DNA of 64,000 bases. It comes from Neurospora intermedia (taxonomy: Eukaryota; Ascomycota; Sordariomycetes; Sordariales; Sordariaceae). The notes below the pieces were generated by a model, which was not told the origin of the DNA, ran no database searches, and saw only the letters and a list, made by a program, of their open reading frames with translations. Positions 44,940 through 55,743 of this stretch are shown here, piece after piece (the first letter of the stretch is position 1; every line of letters begins with the position of its first letter). The stretch spans positions 3,286,001-3,350,000 of the forward strand of contig BTPP01000004.1 in NCBI GenBank assembly GCA_037102815.1, written 5' to 3'. The translations under genes were made by a program, and so were the position numbers.

Positions 44940-45148
44940 GTACCATGCTACCGTACCATAATACCATACCGTATATCTTATGCTATCTCTACCTAGACAA
45001 AGTAAAATGCGGCCATTTTCAATTCTCAATTCTCAACGCTCCCTCTCTCTCTTGCTCCCCTTGGGTTTCTTCTCCCTTCCTCCTAACAGCCAGCTACCTA
45101 GCTAACCTTTCACTCGCTCACCTTTTCCTTACCTACTTTTGTACTCAC

Positions 45149-48100
45149 TCACTCCAAAACTAACCACCGCTCCGCCACCGCCTTGGCGCCCTTCACATCT
45201 CCCAACAAAAAACACATACACCTCACATTATACGCCGCCTCCACCACCAACGTCTCCTCCCACCTACTCCTTTTCTCTGTAGTAGTACTCTCCTCCTCCT
45301 CCCCTTCCTGATTCCTATTCCTCCTAACCCTCTCAGCCTCCTCCAACACCCGCCTATAAAATCCTCCTGCAAGATTCCCCAATCCAATCAAACTGTACGC
45401 CCTCCCCATATTAAAATGAGCCTCCATCTTCTGTCCTATGGTAGCCGTGGGATCTTCCTCGGTACGATTGCGGTAATATCGGAACAGGAAAGCAAAACCC
45501 TGGGTGAGTAGGTATTGGCGGTTGGTGGCTTGTCTCTTCAGGGCGTAGTGCACGTAGGCGAGGCCGATGGAGAGGTTGATCAGCGGGTTCTCCGGGTCCA
45601 AGGATGCGGCGCGCGCAAAGTACGAGAGCGCATACGAGTACGAGGTGGTGGTGAAGAGGATGTGGCCGTAGATGGTCAAAAGGGCTACGTCGAGGGTGAT
45701 GTCACCTGCCGCCGGTGGTGGTGGTGGGTGTTGTTGGGGGTTATCAAGGGTAACAACGTCGTTGTTGTTGTTGTTGTTGTTGGATTCGGATTGTTGTTGG
45801 GAAGCTGCTGTGAGTGGTGCGGCGACAAGGTCACCACCACCGCGGGATCGGGATTTGATGGGCGATTGTTGTTGCTGCGATTTGGAAGGCGATCTGTGTG
45901 ATGATGATGCTGCTGGCGGGGGAAATTCGTCCTGGCCGCCGTTCTGGCGCATGACAAGGGCATCCATCGTCTTGATCTGCCTGAGAATGAACTTTTGCGC
46001 TGGACCAGACGTGTACCAGCTTACAGGCGTCTGGCAGGTCCGGCACATGGCGGCGAACATCCGATACGAGTCAGTGCCGGGCAGGTAGTCGCGCATAAAG
46101 TAACGGGCGATGGCCACGCAGGTTTCTTCGTCGCCGGCGTACACGGCGCACGACGCCCACGCGACGTGGATGAGATATGTCGAATCCGTAGCAGTCCAGA
46201 CTACGGAGTCGCGGGCGGCGTGGCAGACGACGTAGGCCTCGCGGTGTTGGTTTTGTCTGACAAGCGCAAAGGCGAGGGAGAGGAAGATGTCAAGCCAGGC
46301 GGAAAAGGGGATGCCGCGATGGGCAGAAGGAAACTTGAGGAGGCGAGCCTTCGAGGCGGCAGGGATATTATCTGTGCCATCGCCGTTTTCGGGGTTGAGG
46401 CCTTGACGGAGACGTTCGGCCATGGCCGCCAGCTTCAGGTTCCTAGACGGCACGGCAGCACCGCCACCACCGGTGCCACCAAGTCCCAGATACTTGACGT
46501 ACTTGTCCCAGGGGTAGAACTCCTTGAAGGAGCGGAAGTCTTCGACAAGGTCCCTGGCGGCACGTGTCCAGTTCTGAATAGCTTCAGGATCGTCGCTGTG
46601 GAACGCACGCTCTTGCAGCTCCTGCACAATTTCATAGTTCTTGGTCGCCACCTTAGTGCGTTCAAGATCCACCTGTTTGCGCTTCTCCGCGTTGATGAGA
46701 CGGCGCGGGACGTACTTCTTCGGGTTGTTGGGGTCTCTCGGCCTGTTGGGGTCTCTCGGTTTGCGTGGCTTCCTGGGACCGGTAGCTCTGCGACGCTTTC
46801 TCTTGGGAACCAGATTCCCTTCTTGGTCAAGGGTGTACTGGTTGGCCTCGAGGTTCATAGCATCTCTGACCAAAAGGAAAGCTTCTTCGCGACCTTCCCG
46901 ATCCGAAACGTGCTCGTACATATTGGCGAGGCAAACACGCGCCTCGATGTTATCCTCATCATCCTCAATAGCGGCAATGAAGCGTTCCTCGGCGGCGGAC
47001 TTATCCCCTAAGGCCATGTGACATCGACCGAGACTTACGAGGATGTCTGCATCCATCGAGATGTCGCCAGCCTGGTCGGCGATCTTTTCGTATAAGCTGA
47101 AGTACTGCAACGCCTTTGCCGGAGATTCATTATCCAGCAGGGCATTACCAATATCCTTCAGACAATCGGGGAAGTCGTAAAAATCTTCAACCGCCGTGTC
47201 CGCCGACGGGTCCAACGACGTCAGATGCTTCTCTGCCTCGTACATGTCCCCCATCTTCATCCTGAAGACGTACAACCTAGCCCTCAAATCCACCGGTAAC
47301 GCCCGTCCGTACTGCATCGGCGAGAACCGTCCCGGTTCATAGTCCTCGCACAACTCCCTCCTCTCATCATCCTCATCCCACTCCCTATCCTCACCCGGCC
47401 AGCGATCCCAGAACTCCTCCGCCCTCCGGCCCAACTTCCACCTCGCGACCCTCTTCAGCTCCGCCGCGCCTTGCTCCCACTGCTCCAGAATCGTGAAGAA
47501 CTCGAGATAAATTCTCAAATCACTCCACTCAAACTCACCCTCCATCGCCTCATACACCTCATCACCCTGGCTCCACAAATACTCAATGATATGTCGATAC
47601 GCCGCCTTGGCCGCCTCCGCATTCTTTCTCGGATCCCTCCCATCCAGCGCCGCCTCCGCGAGGTTTCTTACGGTTCGAATATTCAACGGCTGCACCTTGA
47701 GCGCCCTCAAATACTGCGCCAACGCCAGGTGACTCTGACCAAGTTGCATCAGCGCATCCGCCTTCCCCGTCCTTGCCTCCACGTTCTGCTTATCCGCCTG
47801 CAACGCCTGCGAGTAGCACATAACCGCTCTTTCCAGCGCCAGCTTCCGACGGGGATCGGTCTCGTCCATCATGTCGACCCCGTACAAGCAGTAGAGCGCC
47901 ACGTTCATCCAGTGGCGCGCGTCCTTGGGGATCAGCCAGGCGCCCGAAATCAAGCACATGGTCGCCGCTTCGCGGTTGCCAAGTTCCTCGTGAATTAGGG
48001 AGAGTAGGTTCCAGGCTTGTGGCGTCGCGGGGCGCTGCCGGATGATCTCCTTGACCATGTTGATCGCTTCTTGGTACTCGCGGCGGTCGAAGGCTGTGCG

Positions 48101-48613
48101 GGCCGCGGCGATGCGGATTTGGATTTCCGGAGGCGGACGCGGAGGCTTGCGAGGGCCGAGTTTTCGACGGGGCCGCGGGGGCTTGGGCGCTGGTGCGGAG
48201 GGAGCCACGGTCGTGGTGCTTCCATCGTTAAGGCTGTTGTTGATTTGTTTTGACATCGCCTTTGAGACGCCAGGGAGGGTTGGGTAAGCAGCTGAGGGGA
48301 GGTCGGCACGGTGTTCAGCTAACCATGCGTCGCGGACGGTTTCGAATTTGTGGATTTCGGCACGGATCTCTTCGGTATCAGAGTCTATAAATTCCTCTTC
48401 GGGATCGACAAAGCCGTCCTGCATCTGTTCGTCGTCGAGATCGTAGTCGTCAAGGCCGTCCATTTGATCATCATCTCCAGCCATCAGCTCAGGGTCCAGT
48501 GGTATGTCATCGTCATACTGGTTGTAGAAGTAGGCGGCACTATGAACACTGGTTTGTCCTTCGCCAGCATAGTGAGCTGGCGAGTGGTCGTCGATATCCA
48601 TCCTGTCGTCCAT
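45149..48613 (-). CDS. tfc4: TFIIIC subunit Tfc4 (tau131 / GTF3C3)
   Basis: A single exon (1154 aa) encodes the TPR subunit of TFIIIC. It contacts Brf1/TFIIIB and so places RNA polymerase III at tRNA and 5S genes. The N-terminus is strongly acidic (about 30-90, EEEFIDSDTEEIRAE). A basic Pro-rich linker (PRRKLGPRKPPRPPP) precedes the first TPR block (about 160-370: AFDRREYQEAINMVKEII, AWNLLSLIHEELGNREAA). A second block spans about 440-620 (ALGDKSAAEERFIAAIEDDE). A basic insert, KRKRRRATGPRKPRKPRD, follows. The C-terminal third has further TPR-like helices, a polar insert with Gln and Asn runs (about 920-985), and a final repeat near SYALSYFARAASLDPENP. The length fits the family. The start ATG leads directly into the conserved acidic region. 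Confidence 0.92.
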   Translation of the reverse strand: MDDRMDIDDHSPAHYAGEGQTSVHSAAYFYNQYDDDIPLDPELMAGDDDQMDGLDDYDLDDEQMQDGFVDPEEEFIDSDTEEIRAEIHKFETVRDAWLAEHRADLPSAAYPTLPGVSKAMSKQINNSLNDGSTTTVAPSAPAPKPPRPRRKLGPRKPPRPPPEIQIRIAAARTAFDRREYQEAINMVKEIIRQRPATPQAWNLLSLIHEELGNREAATMCLISGAWLIPKDARHWMNVALYCLYGVDMMDETDPRRKLALERAVMCYSQALQADKQNVEARTGKADALMQLGQSHLALAQYLRALKVQPLNIRTVRNLAEAALDGRDPRKNAEAAKAAYRHIIEYLWSQGDEVYEAMEGEFEWSDLRIYLEFFTILEQWEQGAAELKRVARWKLGRRAEEFWDRWPGEDREWDEDDERRELCEDYEPGRFSPMQYGRALPVDLRARLYVFRMKMGDMYEAEKHLTSLDPSADTAVEDFYDFPDCLKDIGNALLDNESPAKALQYFSLYEKIADQAGDISMDADILVSLGRCHMALGDKSAAEERFIAAIEDDEDNIEARVCLANMYEHVSDREGREEAFLLVRDAMNLEANQYTLDQEGNLVPKRKRRRATGPRKPRKPRDPNRPRDPNNPKKYVPRRLINAEKRKQVDLERTKVATKNYEIVQELQERAFHSDDPEAIQNWTRAARDLVEDFRSFKEFYPWDKYVKYLGLGGTGGGGAAVPSRNLKLAAMAERLRQGLNPENGDGTDNIPAASKARLLKFPSAHRGIPFSAWLDIFLSLAFALVRQNQHREAYVVCHAARDSVVWTATDSTYLIHVAWASCAVYAGDEETCVAIARYFMRDYLPGTDSYRMFAAMCRTCQTPVSWYTSGPAQKFILRQIKTMDALVMRQNGGQDEFPPPAASSSHRSPSKSQQQQSPIKSRSRGGGDLVAAPLTAASQQQSESNNNNNNNDVVTLDNPQQHPPPPPAAGDITLDVALLTIYGHILFTTTSYSYALSYFARAASLDPENPLINLSIGLAYVHYALKRQATNRQYLLTQGFAFLFRYYRNRTEEDPTATIGQKMEAHFNMGRAYSLIGLGNLAGGFYRRVLEEAERVRRNRNQEGEEEESTTTEKRSRWEETLVVEAAYNVRCMCFLLGDVKGAKAVAERWLVLE

Positions 48614-49999
48614 CTTGAGCTGTAGAACCTTGCCTGACGTGATCTGTTTGGATATTATTCGCGACGTTTGATGTCCTGATTCTTCTGAGAGGATCGCAAG
48701 ACAGGCACTCGTCTAGTGAGCTAAAAGGGTCCCGTTCGCGCGCGTCTTTGCGTCGAAAGTAAGAGTCTCGGTTCGTAGGCTCAAAAGTGAAGATCGCCTC
48801 ACGCCTCAGTTCTGGTTCACGCAGAACGTCCAATTCGCCGATTCCTGGACCGTTGGGCCAAACCGATTCCTCAGTTCCCAAAGTTTAATGATTTGGTAGA
48901 CTCCATCAGTGGCTTCAGTTTCGATGGCAAATATGGGCGATGCCAATGATGTGTTGACACGCGAGCTGGTTGAGTGAAAAATAATAAATCTCGGCGGGTA
49001 AGTATTGAGTCCCGTTTTTTCCTAGAGGTCGAAGGGCAGACAAGAAGGCCTGTGCTGCAAGACGTGGACGGTGAGGCCTTTCCTGGAATGCCGCTGCTGA
49101 AGTTGCGTAGAACCTTAAACAGCTTTCGAATTAGTCCAGGTATAGTTGCGATAAATCAGTGTACCAAGCTGGAATCGATATTTGGATGTTGATGAGGGTT
49201 TGATGTGAATGTGAAGATGATGGAGTCGTGAAAGACGAATTGGTCGTCGAAAATTGAAATCTTGACCAATCAAAGCAAGCCCTTTTCCTGGGACCCACTT
49301 TAAGACAGGCCTTTTGGCAACGACAACCTTCCAATACATTTCATCCCGGACCACGACGGTAAGGACACTTGAAGCCATCTTGAGCACAGTCACCTTCCAC
49401 CTAAGAGTAGGCATCGTTATTAAATCGATGAAATTTCTGCCCTCTTCACTATGCTATGATAAATTACGCACTTTTCTACCCAAAATAACTCTTATCTTCT
49501 CTACGTCTTCCAGGCTTGGGACATGGGCTTTCACTGCCGCAAATGCCGTATCGCAACGGCTGCCACTAATATTTTACTTTGTACACGTTCGCGTATCTGA
49601 TTATCTTCACCTGGTTCCTCATGATACCCTTCAGATCTGTTTGTTTGATTGCCTAGACATGTGAAAATGAGCGGGAATCATTGTTGCCCATCAACTCAAC
49701 TCTACTCAAAAAAAAGATCTGCCTCCTGGCCCCATATATAGGCAACAAAGATATTGCATTTTGGACATTAAAACAGAGCGAAAGAGAGAAAGAAAGAAAT
49801 TTGGGTTGCCAGTAACTCCTACCGGCTGCACCATCATGTATCCCGACCGCGATCGCGGCAAACTCCAACACTTCTTCCCTGCGTGATCAGTGACAAGCTA
49901 TGTTTGAGGTACCTTGTTGTTGGCGAGTCCAGTGGGCGCCTATCTTGGGTGTGCAGGGGTGCCATCTATCCTGTATCTCTAGCACAACAGCCGTCAAAG
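48614..49999. other. Intergenic region between tfc4 and vts1
   Basis: This holds the tfc4 promoter and the vts1 3' end. A minus-strand ATG frame of 99 codons (49414-49115) has no recognised feature. No supported gene. Confidence 0.45.
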
Positions 50000-51987
50000 C
50001 TAAATTTTGCCTTCTTTTTTGGCCTCTGCACTAGGTTGTCAGCTTTTGATCCACTTGAGCTCGTACGGAATTACAAGACATACCCTTGACTTGTTCAAAG
50101 ACCTTGAGCATCTTGCGTCTAGCACCCAAAGCATTGACACCACGCTCCTCCAGCTGCTTGTCGTCCAGCTCAATCAAGTCCGTCCACTTCATGTCCTTCA
50201 AGTTGTCTGTGTACTTGTGCAGACGCAGACTCCGCAGCCAGCTAGGGATATCCTGCAGGAGAGTAGGGTCGGTAGGATCCTCAGGCGGCTTCGAGCTGCC
50301 TCTCCGACCACGCGGAGAGCGGCCACGGTTGATTTCAGAATGGTCCGAAAGATAGCCCTCTGCGTGATGACCGCCCAGGTTGAATTGACCCATCATTGGA
50401 ACCAGTCCATTGTTGATCAAGCCGGGTGTAGCGCCGTCATACGCACTGAGGAAGCCATTATTCTGCGGCGAAGTAAACTGCAGCGCCGAGCCGTAGTTGG
50501 GCATCGCAATACCGGGTGAGGTGGGGCGTGAACGATGACCGCCAAAGCCGCCAAGACCCTGTTGCAGGCCTTGTTGCTGTTGCTGCTGAAGCGCCAAAAC
50601 ATGGTCGTGGCTCAAAACCTGCCCGTGCTCGTTGATCATGACCACATTGGTGCTCGGAATTCCCTGAGGGCCCGGCGATAGGGGAAGCTGAGCGTGACTC
50701 TGGCCAGGGGCCCCATCGTTGGAACGAGCACGACGATAGCGGCGAGCGTCGTCCAAAGCAAAACGATTGTTTACCGTCGAGAGTGCGGCCAGCTTCATCG
50801 CTGTCGCGTTGGCTACCATATCGGCGTTGTTTCCTTGCGTTTGGCCGAAAGTTGGAACCATGGGCGTGTTGACCATCGAGGCCCAGTTACCACTAGAAGT
50901 GTAAGGGGATAGCAGCGGGAGCTCGGTCAGCTGCGGCTCAGCCGCGGTGAGGGTCGTGCTCTGGATGTTTGTGTTGCTGCTCAGCTGCGGAGGGCGAGGG
51001 GAGCGCAAACCACCGGCCGACGGCGGAGGTTGCACAAATTGGCCCATCGGAGTCTGGCCGGTGGACGACTTAGGCCGAGAGGTGTCGCTGGGACCCCACG
51101 GAGAGGCCGGGTTTTGTCCATTGATGTCATCCTTGGGGCCGGAAACCGTGGGGGCAGCGAGGGAGTTGCGGTTGTCAACCAGGCTGTTACGGTTCGAAGG
51201 CGGAGGGTTGCCTGTCTGCTGCGTGAATTTGGCCTTCTCCGTCGCAATGGCCGCAACAGCATCCGGGAACATGGTATTGATTGTGGTCTGATCCAGACCC
51301 GAGTGTCTCTTATTGGCACCGCCACTGGGGCGGGCAAGGGAGTTACGGGCCGATCCCACCTCCAGCTTGCCCATGGCATCACTCAAGCGGCTCGACATGG
51401 GATCTAGGGATAATGAAGATATGGTGTCAGCATGGCATCTAACAGTCAGTAATGGGGCAGTTGCACGAACCCTTGTCAAAGTTAGCAGGGGACAGAACTC
51501 CCGACATGGGGTGGTTCTTGCCCATCTGCTGAAGGACCTGAATGAAGAAACGGATCTGGACCTGAGTAGTCTGCTGAAGCAGAGCATACAGGGCAGCTGT
51601 GCGCTCAGCTTCGCTAAGGACGCGGAACCACTGTTCAATAGCGCTGAGCTCATCCTTGAAATCCTGATCAAGCGTAGCGGCGGCCATCTCCTCGAGGGTG
51701 GTCTCATATTGATCAATATCGGCAATCCACTGTTGGGCTAGCTTGTCTTGAGGATCCAGCTCGGCATTGCCCTGCACCTGGCCGGACTGCGGCTGGCCGT
51801 AGAAGTCCGACGACGGACGGATTCGGCTTGCGGCGGCCTGGGCGCCGGTGAGAGCGGCTACATCGGCAGAGGCGCGAAGGCCATGGTTGGAGCCAATGGC
51901 ACGGGAAGAGGGGGGCCTCAGAGAAGAGACGTTGCTAGCCTCGGGGGTGCTGTTGCGGTTGCTCATGATGTTAGACATATTGAGCAT
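50000..51987 (-). CDS. vts1: RNA-binding SAM-domain protein Vts1 (Smaug-like)
   Basis: Exons 51987-51471, 51403-50084 and 50025-50000 (620 aa). Vts1 binds hairpins with a CNGGN loop in mRNAs through its SAM domain and recruits the Ccr4-Not deadenylase, repressing the transcript. The conserved N-terminal domain (about 80-155, [20 protein letters not shown] and [17 protein letters not shown]) precedes a long disordered region rich in Ser, Pro, Asn and Gln. The SAM domain is at 554-612 ([20 protein letters not shown], then [15 protein letters not shown] with its RNA-contact residues). The third exon is only 26 bp and supplies the family-typical end EAKKEGKI; without it the frame runs on into unrelated residues. 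Intron 1 (67 bp) has an unusual GTTCGT donor; intron 2 is 58 bp. Confidence 0.9.
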
Positions 51988-54837
51988 GATCGTAACCGAG
52001 TGTCGGGGAGGGACGAGGTCGCGAGTCGGGGAAAAGCTAGTCGAAAAGATGCCTGAAGAATTGTAACCGAATTGCTAGGGTCCCGAGGCAACGCTGAAAC
52101 AAGGCAGACGGCTACAGTGCAAGTTAGCTGCTGTCCATGCAGTCGGTCATCCGACGAGCTTTTCGCCAACCAAAACAAGGAGAACAATGTTGAGCCCGTC
52201 AATGCCATGTGCCTAAAATTCACCTCAAGTGCTCGTGGCTCTGGTGGGGGATAGGATTTCGGCACGTACCCTGATGTCCTCCTCCAGTTGCGTATGTAAA
52301 GTGATTGGAGAATTATTGCTTGGGATTAGGCGGAGTCGAGCGAGACTTTCGAAGTCGACGCGATCGAACTGTGTGTGTGTGTGCGAAAAGAGGGCGTGTA
52401 GAATGGGCGCGAGAACTTGCGAAAGCTCCTGCAGTAACCGGCTGGCCTCAAAGGAGTGTCGAAGATTGCGCAAAGAAGGATGACGTTTAGCGATGTCGGT
52501 TATCTGCGTCGAACATTGGAAGTGAGCGATCGAGTCAGCGAGGGTCAGGCCAACAACCGAAGAGCGGTGCGCAATGCGGGGGGGTGTGTGTTAAGTTGCG
52601 CGCGCGCAAAGGCCGAAACAGGCCAAACAAAGTATGATCACGAATGTTGGAAAAGGGAAGAATAGTATCAAGCGGAAAAGGACGGACGGGATGAGGAGCG
52701 AGGAGGAGCGGGAAGGAGAAAGGAAGAAAGAAAGCCGGGAGGAATTTGTTGTTGTTGGTGAAGAACAATTGTTGGCTGGCGGGCAGACCAGGGTAGCCGA
52801 ACGGAGGAGGGGAGAATGGAGAAGAGAAGTGGAAGAAGTGTTGTGATGGGTGATGAAGCTTCTAGCGATTCTCTCCAATGTGACGCGGCCACCACTGTGC
52901 CGAACGAGACGCAGACCGAGACGCAGACGACGGCGCGCGGACAAGCAGCATGGCTGGAGATTGTGTTGCAGAATCACCAAAAGCGGCTAAACTGGCCCCG
53001 GATCCGCTCGACGTAACACTCTCTTGTAGACTTTTTGCGACATTGTGGCCCCATTCTGCGATTCTCACACTCGAGTCCGGCAGCCCCGTTCCTTGGTGGA
53101 GACTGGGTATAGTGTCGAGTGACGGACTGCTTGATATCACAGCGAGGGCAGGGCACTTCATGCCAGGAGCCGGCCACTGCCCAATCCCACTCATTCATGC
53201 TAGGTAGGGAGGAGGCTGGCCATTGTTCGCTTCTGTCGCTCGTCAAAGGACTCGGGAGTTTGCCCAAGTCACGCAAGACATGGATATATAAAGTCGAACG
53301 GGGGCCGGATCGGGTAGAGAGGTGTATGGGTTCGGAGTCGAGGGTCGGGGGCCGGGAAGGGAACAAAGTGCATGCTTAAGAGGCTGATTGGTAGGCGGAA
53401 AACATGAACAGAACTCACCCATTTAAAACGATGGACGTATCCTGGTATTCAAGACAGCAATTGGAAGAAGTCCCCAATATGGTATAGGTACTGGAATGGA
53501 AATCCCCAGGTCCTGCCCTCTTCCTTTGGCTGCCCTGCTTTCAGCCTGTGCCAGCAGCAGCGGTGGTGATGACGGGATTGCTGGTGGCCTCTTTCACGCG
53601 CCGGCGTCAGTCGTCGATCGCAAGAGTGTCCAGTCGAACCTAACGCTGCGGCCGTGATCGAGCGGGTTGTGATTCAGGTTGGTTTCTCAGTTGGGTCGAT
53701 AGCTGGCGGGAAGGAGGAGAGCGGAATTGGGAACGGGACTCGTAACTTTCAAGTCGTTGAAAGTGACTGAAGTAGTCCGACAGGAACTCAAAGTGGAAGT
53801 CCGGGTGCAAGATTTCCAAGCACACCTCAGAGTGGAAGTTGGAAAGTCAGGGCGGGCAGCCGAGAATTGGATCTCATGCGCAATCACTGTGCAGTGAGGT
53901 GCCTCCGCCGGCTGTCGTTTCATTCAGTTGCCTCCATGAATGGTGGTGGTGGTGGTGGCTGCTACTGTTAGTGATTGGTTCATCCAGCGGTGCTGATGGC
54001 GCATATTGTGGGCGCTAGCACTAACGCGCTGCTTGGCCAATGGAAGCCCTCGCCTTTCAGGGCAACCCGTGTTTCGACGTTCTCACTGCAACCTCAGCAC
54101 AGGACAGCCAGGCAAGACAGTGCCCCTGGAGGGTCAGCCGGGCGGGGCCAAGAGGGGACCTCCTGCGGCGGGAAGGGGCGGAGAGCGGGACGAGGAGGTG
54201 GGGCGGGGCTACAATAGGTGTCCGATTCAGCCTCGAGTACCTTAACTTTGGTCGAGTTTGTGACACTGGCTCGAGACTGGACTGCCACTGCAAATGGACG
54301 GGAGGCCTCGAACAATTCACCCGAGATGCTAAACGTGGCAGACGTTCCACTTGCAACAACAAGCTGAGGTTGTTCGGAAAGACGCAAATCGCAAAACGTC
54401 AACGCCAGTGTCCCTCGAGGATGAGCTCACAGCGTGCCATCTCTGCTCATCTTCCCTATCTCAAATTGTTGTGAATCACGGCCAAATCTGTTAGACACTG
54501 ACAGTTTCCCCCTTCTTCCAGACTCAGTGTGGAGCCCCTTTTTCGCTTCACAGTGAGGCGAACGCCTCAAGAGGGTTAGGGTTTAATGCTACGCAGGCAT
54601 CATCAAATACGACATTCCCGAATACTTGCAGTTGGTTGACAAACCCCAAGTATAACATCACTCTCTTTTCACTCACAGACCAAAATTGTCTTTTTGATGA
54701 GAAATATGTCAATACGCTTATGTTCCAGGGTGGTATTCCTGTGAACATCTGAATTTGCTCTACTATGTCTCAATCTCAGAAGACAACCCGGGAAAAGGAA
54801 GCAACCAACCCACCCAACCCCATTTCCATAAACCAAA
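51988..54837. other. Upstream region of vts1 and further intergenic DNA
   Basis: About 51988-52850 probably contains the vts1 leader and promoter, with a short GT repeat at 52371-52382. Beyond it, frames such as 54040-54474 (+, 144 codons) overlap opposing frames and have no motif. A GGT repeat lies at 53941-53959. No supported gene. Confidence 0.4.
52112..52269 (-). promoter_or_regulatory. Predicted intron in the 5' leader of vts1
   Basis: On the minus strand a GTACGT donor at 52269 is paired with a GCTAAC branch-like site and a TGTAG acceptor ending at 52112. This is 125 bp upstream of the vts1 ATG. The flanking sequence is CT-rich and lacks a coding frame, as in long fungal 5' leaders. 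The leader may extend back to about 52.8 kb. Confidence 0.4.
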
Positions 54838-55743
54838 TCACCAACAAGAGTCACGAACCTTTTCCCTCTTGATGGACACTGTATTATCTTGCGACTCCTC
54901 GCTGTTTGCTCGGGCCTTCTGCGGTGATCCAATCTCAGGAATCTTTCTCCTCTTGACGCACACATCCAGATCTTGGGGTTCTTCGCTATCCGCCCGAGCT
55001 CTCTTTAATCGGAAGGGAAAATCATGATGAGGATGGGACTGTCGAGAGGGTTGTTGTGATTCAGCCCGAGAATTTGGTGGAGCCGCAACTCCTCCTCCAT
55101 CAGCCGGCCCAGCTTGCCTCCCAAACTCAGCCACAGCCTCAGGAAACGTAGCTCTCAAGTCCTCCAACACCCTGGAGCTCTCCTGTACAACGATAAGGTT
55201 CCGATTTGGCTCACCCAGCAGCGGTCCACGAACAAGAAAGAACTCTTCCACGACTGCCCTGAGCGCAGATTGTATTTCCTTTCGCACCGCTTGTAGCGCG
55301 CTCCTGCATTTGTCCACTTCCTGTTCGAGCTCCCAGTCTTCCAAAACTATCCCCTTGAACACGTCTTCATCGCGACGTTTTTTAAACTTATCCAATCTTG
55401 AAATCAATTTTTTGCTTGGTTCGAGGACGGTGGGCAGCGTAAAGTATCTCTTAATGCCCACGATGCCTTCATGTATACGATCAAACTCGGCGAGCGGGTC
55501 GTTTTGGGATATGTGCTCGAGAGCCTTCTCTGTTACGAGGGCACTGCGACGGCGTCTCGGCTTCTGTGGAGCACATGTTTTTCCGTTTGCATCAACCGGA
55601 TGACTATATGCCTTTTCCAGCTCAGTCTTGGGTCGTGAGAAGGGTTCATTCCGTGCTACATGAGCCGCGGTCGGTGATGAGGGTATTTTCTTTGTCGGTT
55701 TCTTCCGCAAGCCGTGATCAGGAGGCAAGGCACTCATTTCCAT
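54838..55743 (-). CDS. Orphan protein with C-terminal repeated basic motif
   Basis: A single exon of 301 aa with no family I recognise. The N-terminal third is basic and Pro-rich. The middle (about 70-210) is predicted helical and possibly coiled coil (EPSKKLISRLDKFKKRRDED, EDWELEQEVDKCRSALQAVR). A Gly/Ala/Ser-rich linker follows. The last 55 residues contain two related 20-residue units (249-268 and 277-296) with the shared pattern ARAxSEExQD then KRxK, separated by eight residues. The charged, nuclear-localisation-like KRRK clusters suggest a nuclear protein (inference). The start ATG lies in a good context (ACCATGG). A CTTGTAG just upstream could be a splice acceptor for a leader intron. 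Confidence 0.6.
   Translation of the reverse strand: MEMSALPPDHGLRKKPTKKIPSSPTAAHVARNEPFSRPKTELEKAYSHPVDANGKTCAPQKPRRRRSALVTEKALEHISQNDPLAEFDRIHEGIVGIKRYFTLPTVLEPSKKLISRLDKFKKRRDEDVFKGIVLEDWELEQEVDKCRSALQAVRKEIQSALRAVVEEFFLVRGPLLGEPNRNLIVVQESSRVLEDLRATFPEAVAEFGRQAGPADGGGVAAPPNSRAESQQPSRQSHPHHDFPFRLKRARADSEEPQDLDVCVKRRKIPEIGSPQKARANSEESQDNTVSIKREKVRDSCW

Larger units (their letters stand above)
38236..45148. other. 6.9 kb stretch without a supported gene
   Basis: Open frames are short, overlap on both strands and show no family motifs. The longest ATG frames (for example 43960-44283 + and 44337-44011 -) oppose each other. Visible structure is limited to simple repeats: a C run and a T run near 41738 and 41874-41893, and TAGG/CCTA repeats near 44351 and 44891. 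Parts near 41550-41640 look like a CAA-rich leader. It may contain non-coding transcripts or multi-exon genes I cannot see. Confidence 0.4.

Noticed and set aside
45995-47011. Plus-strand 338-codon frame opposite tfc4
   Set aside because: It lies wholly inside the conserved Tfc4 coding sequence and has no recognisable domain.
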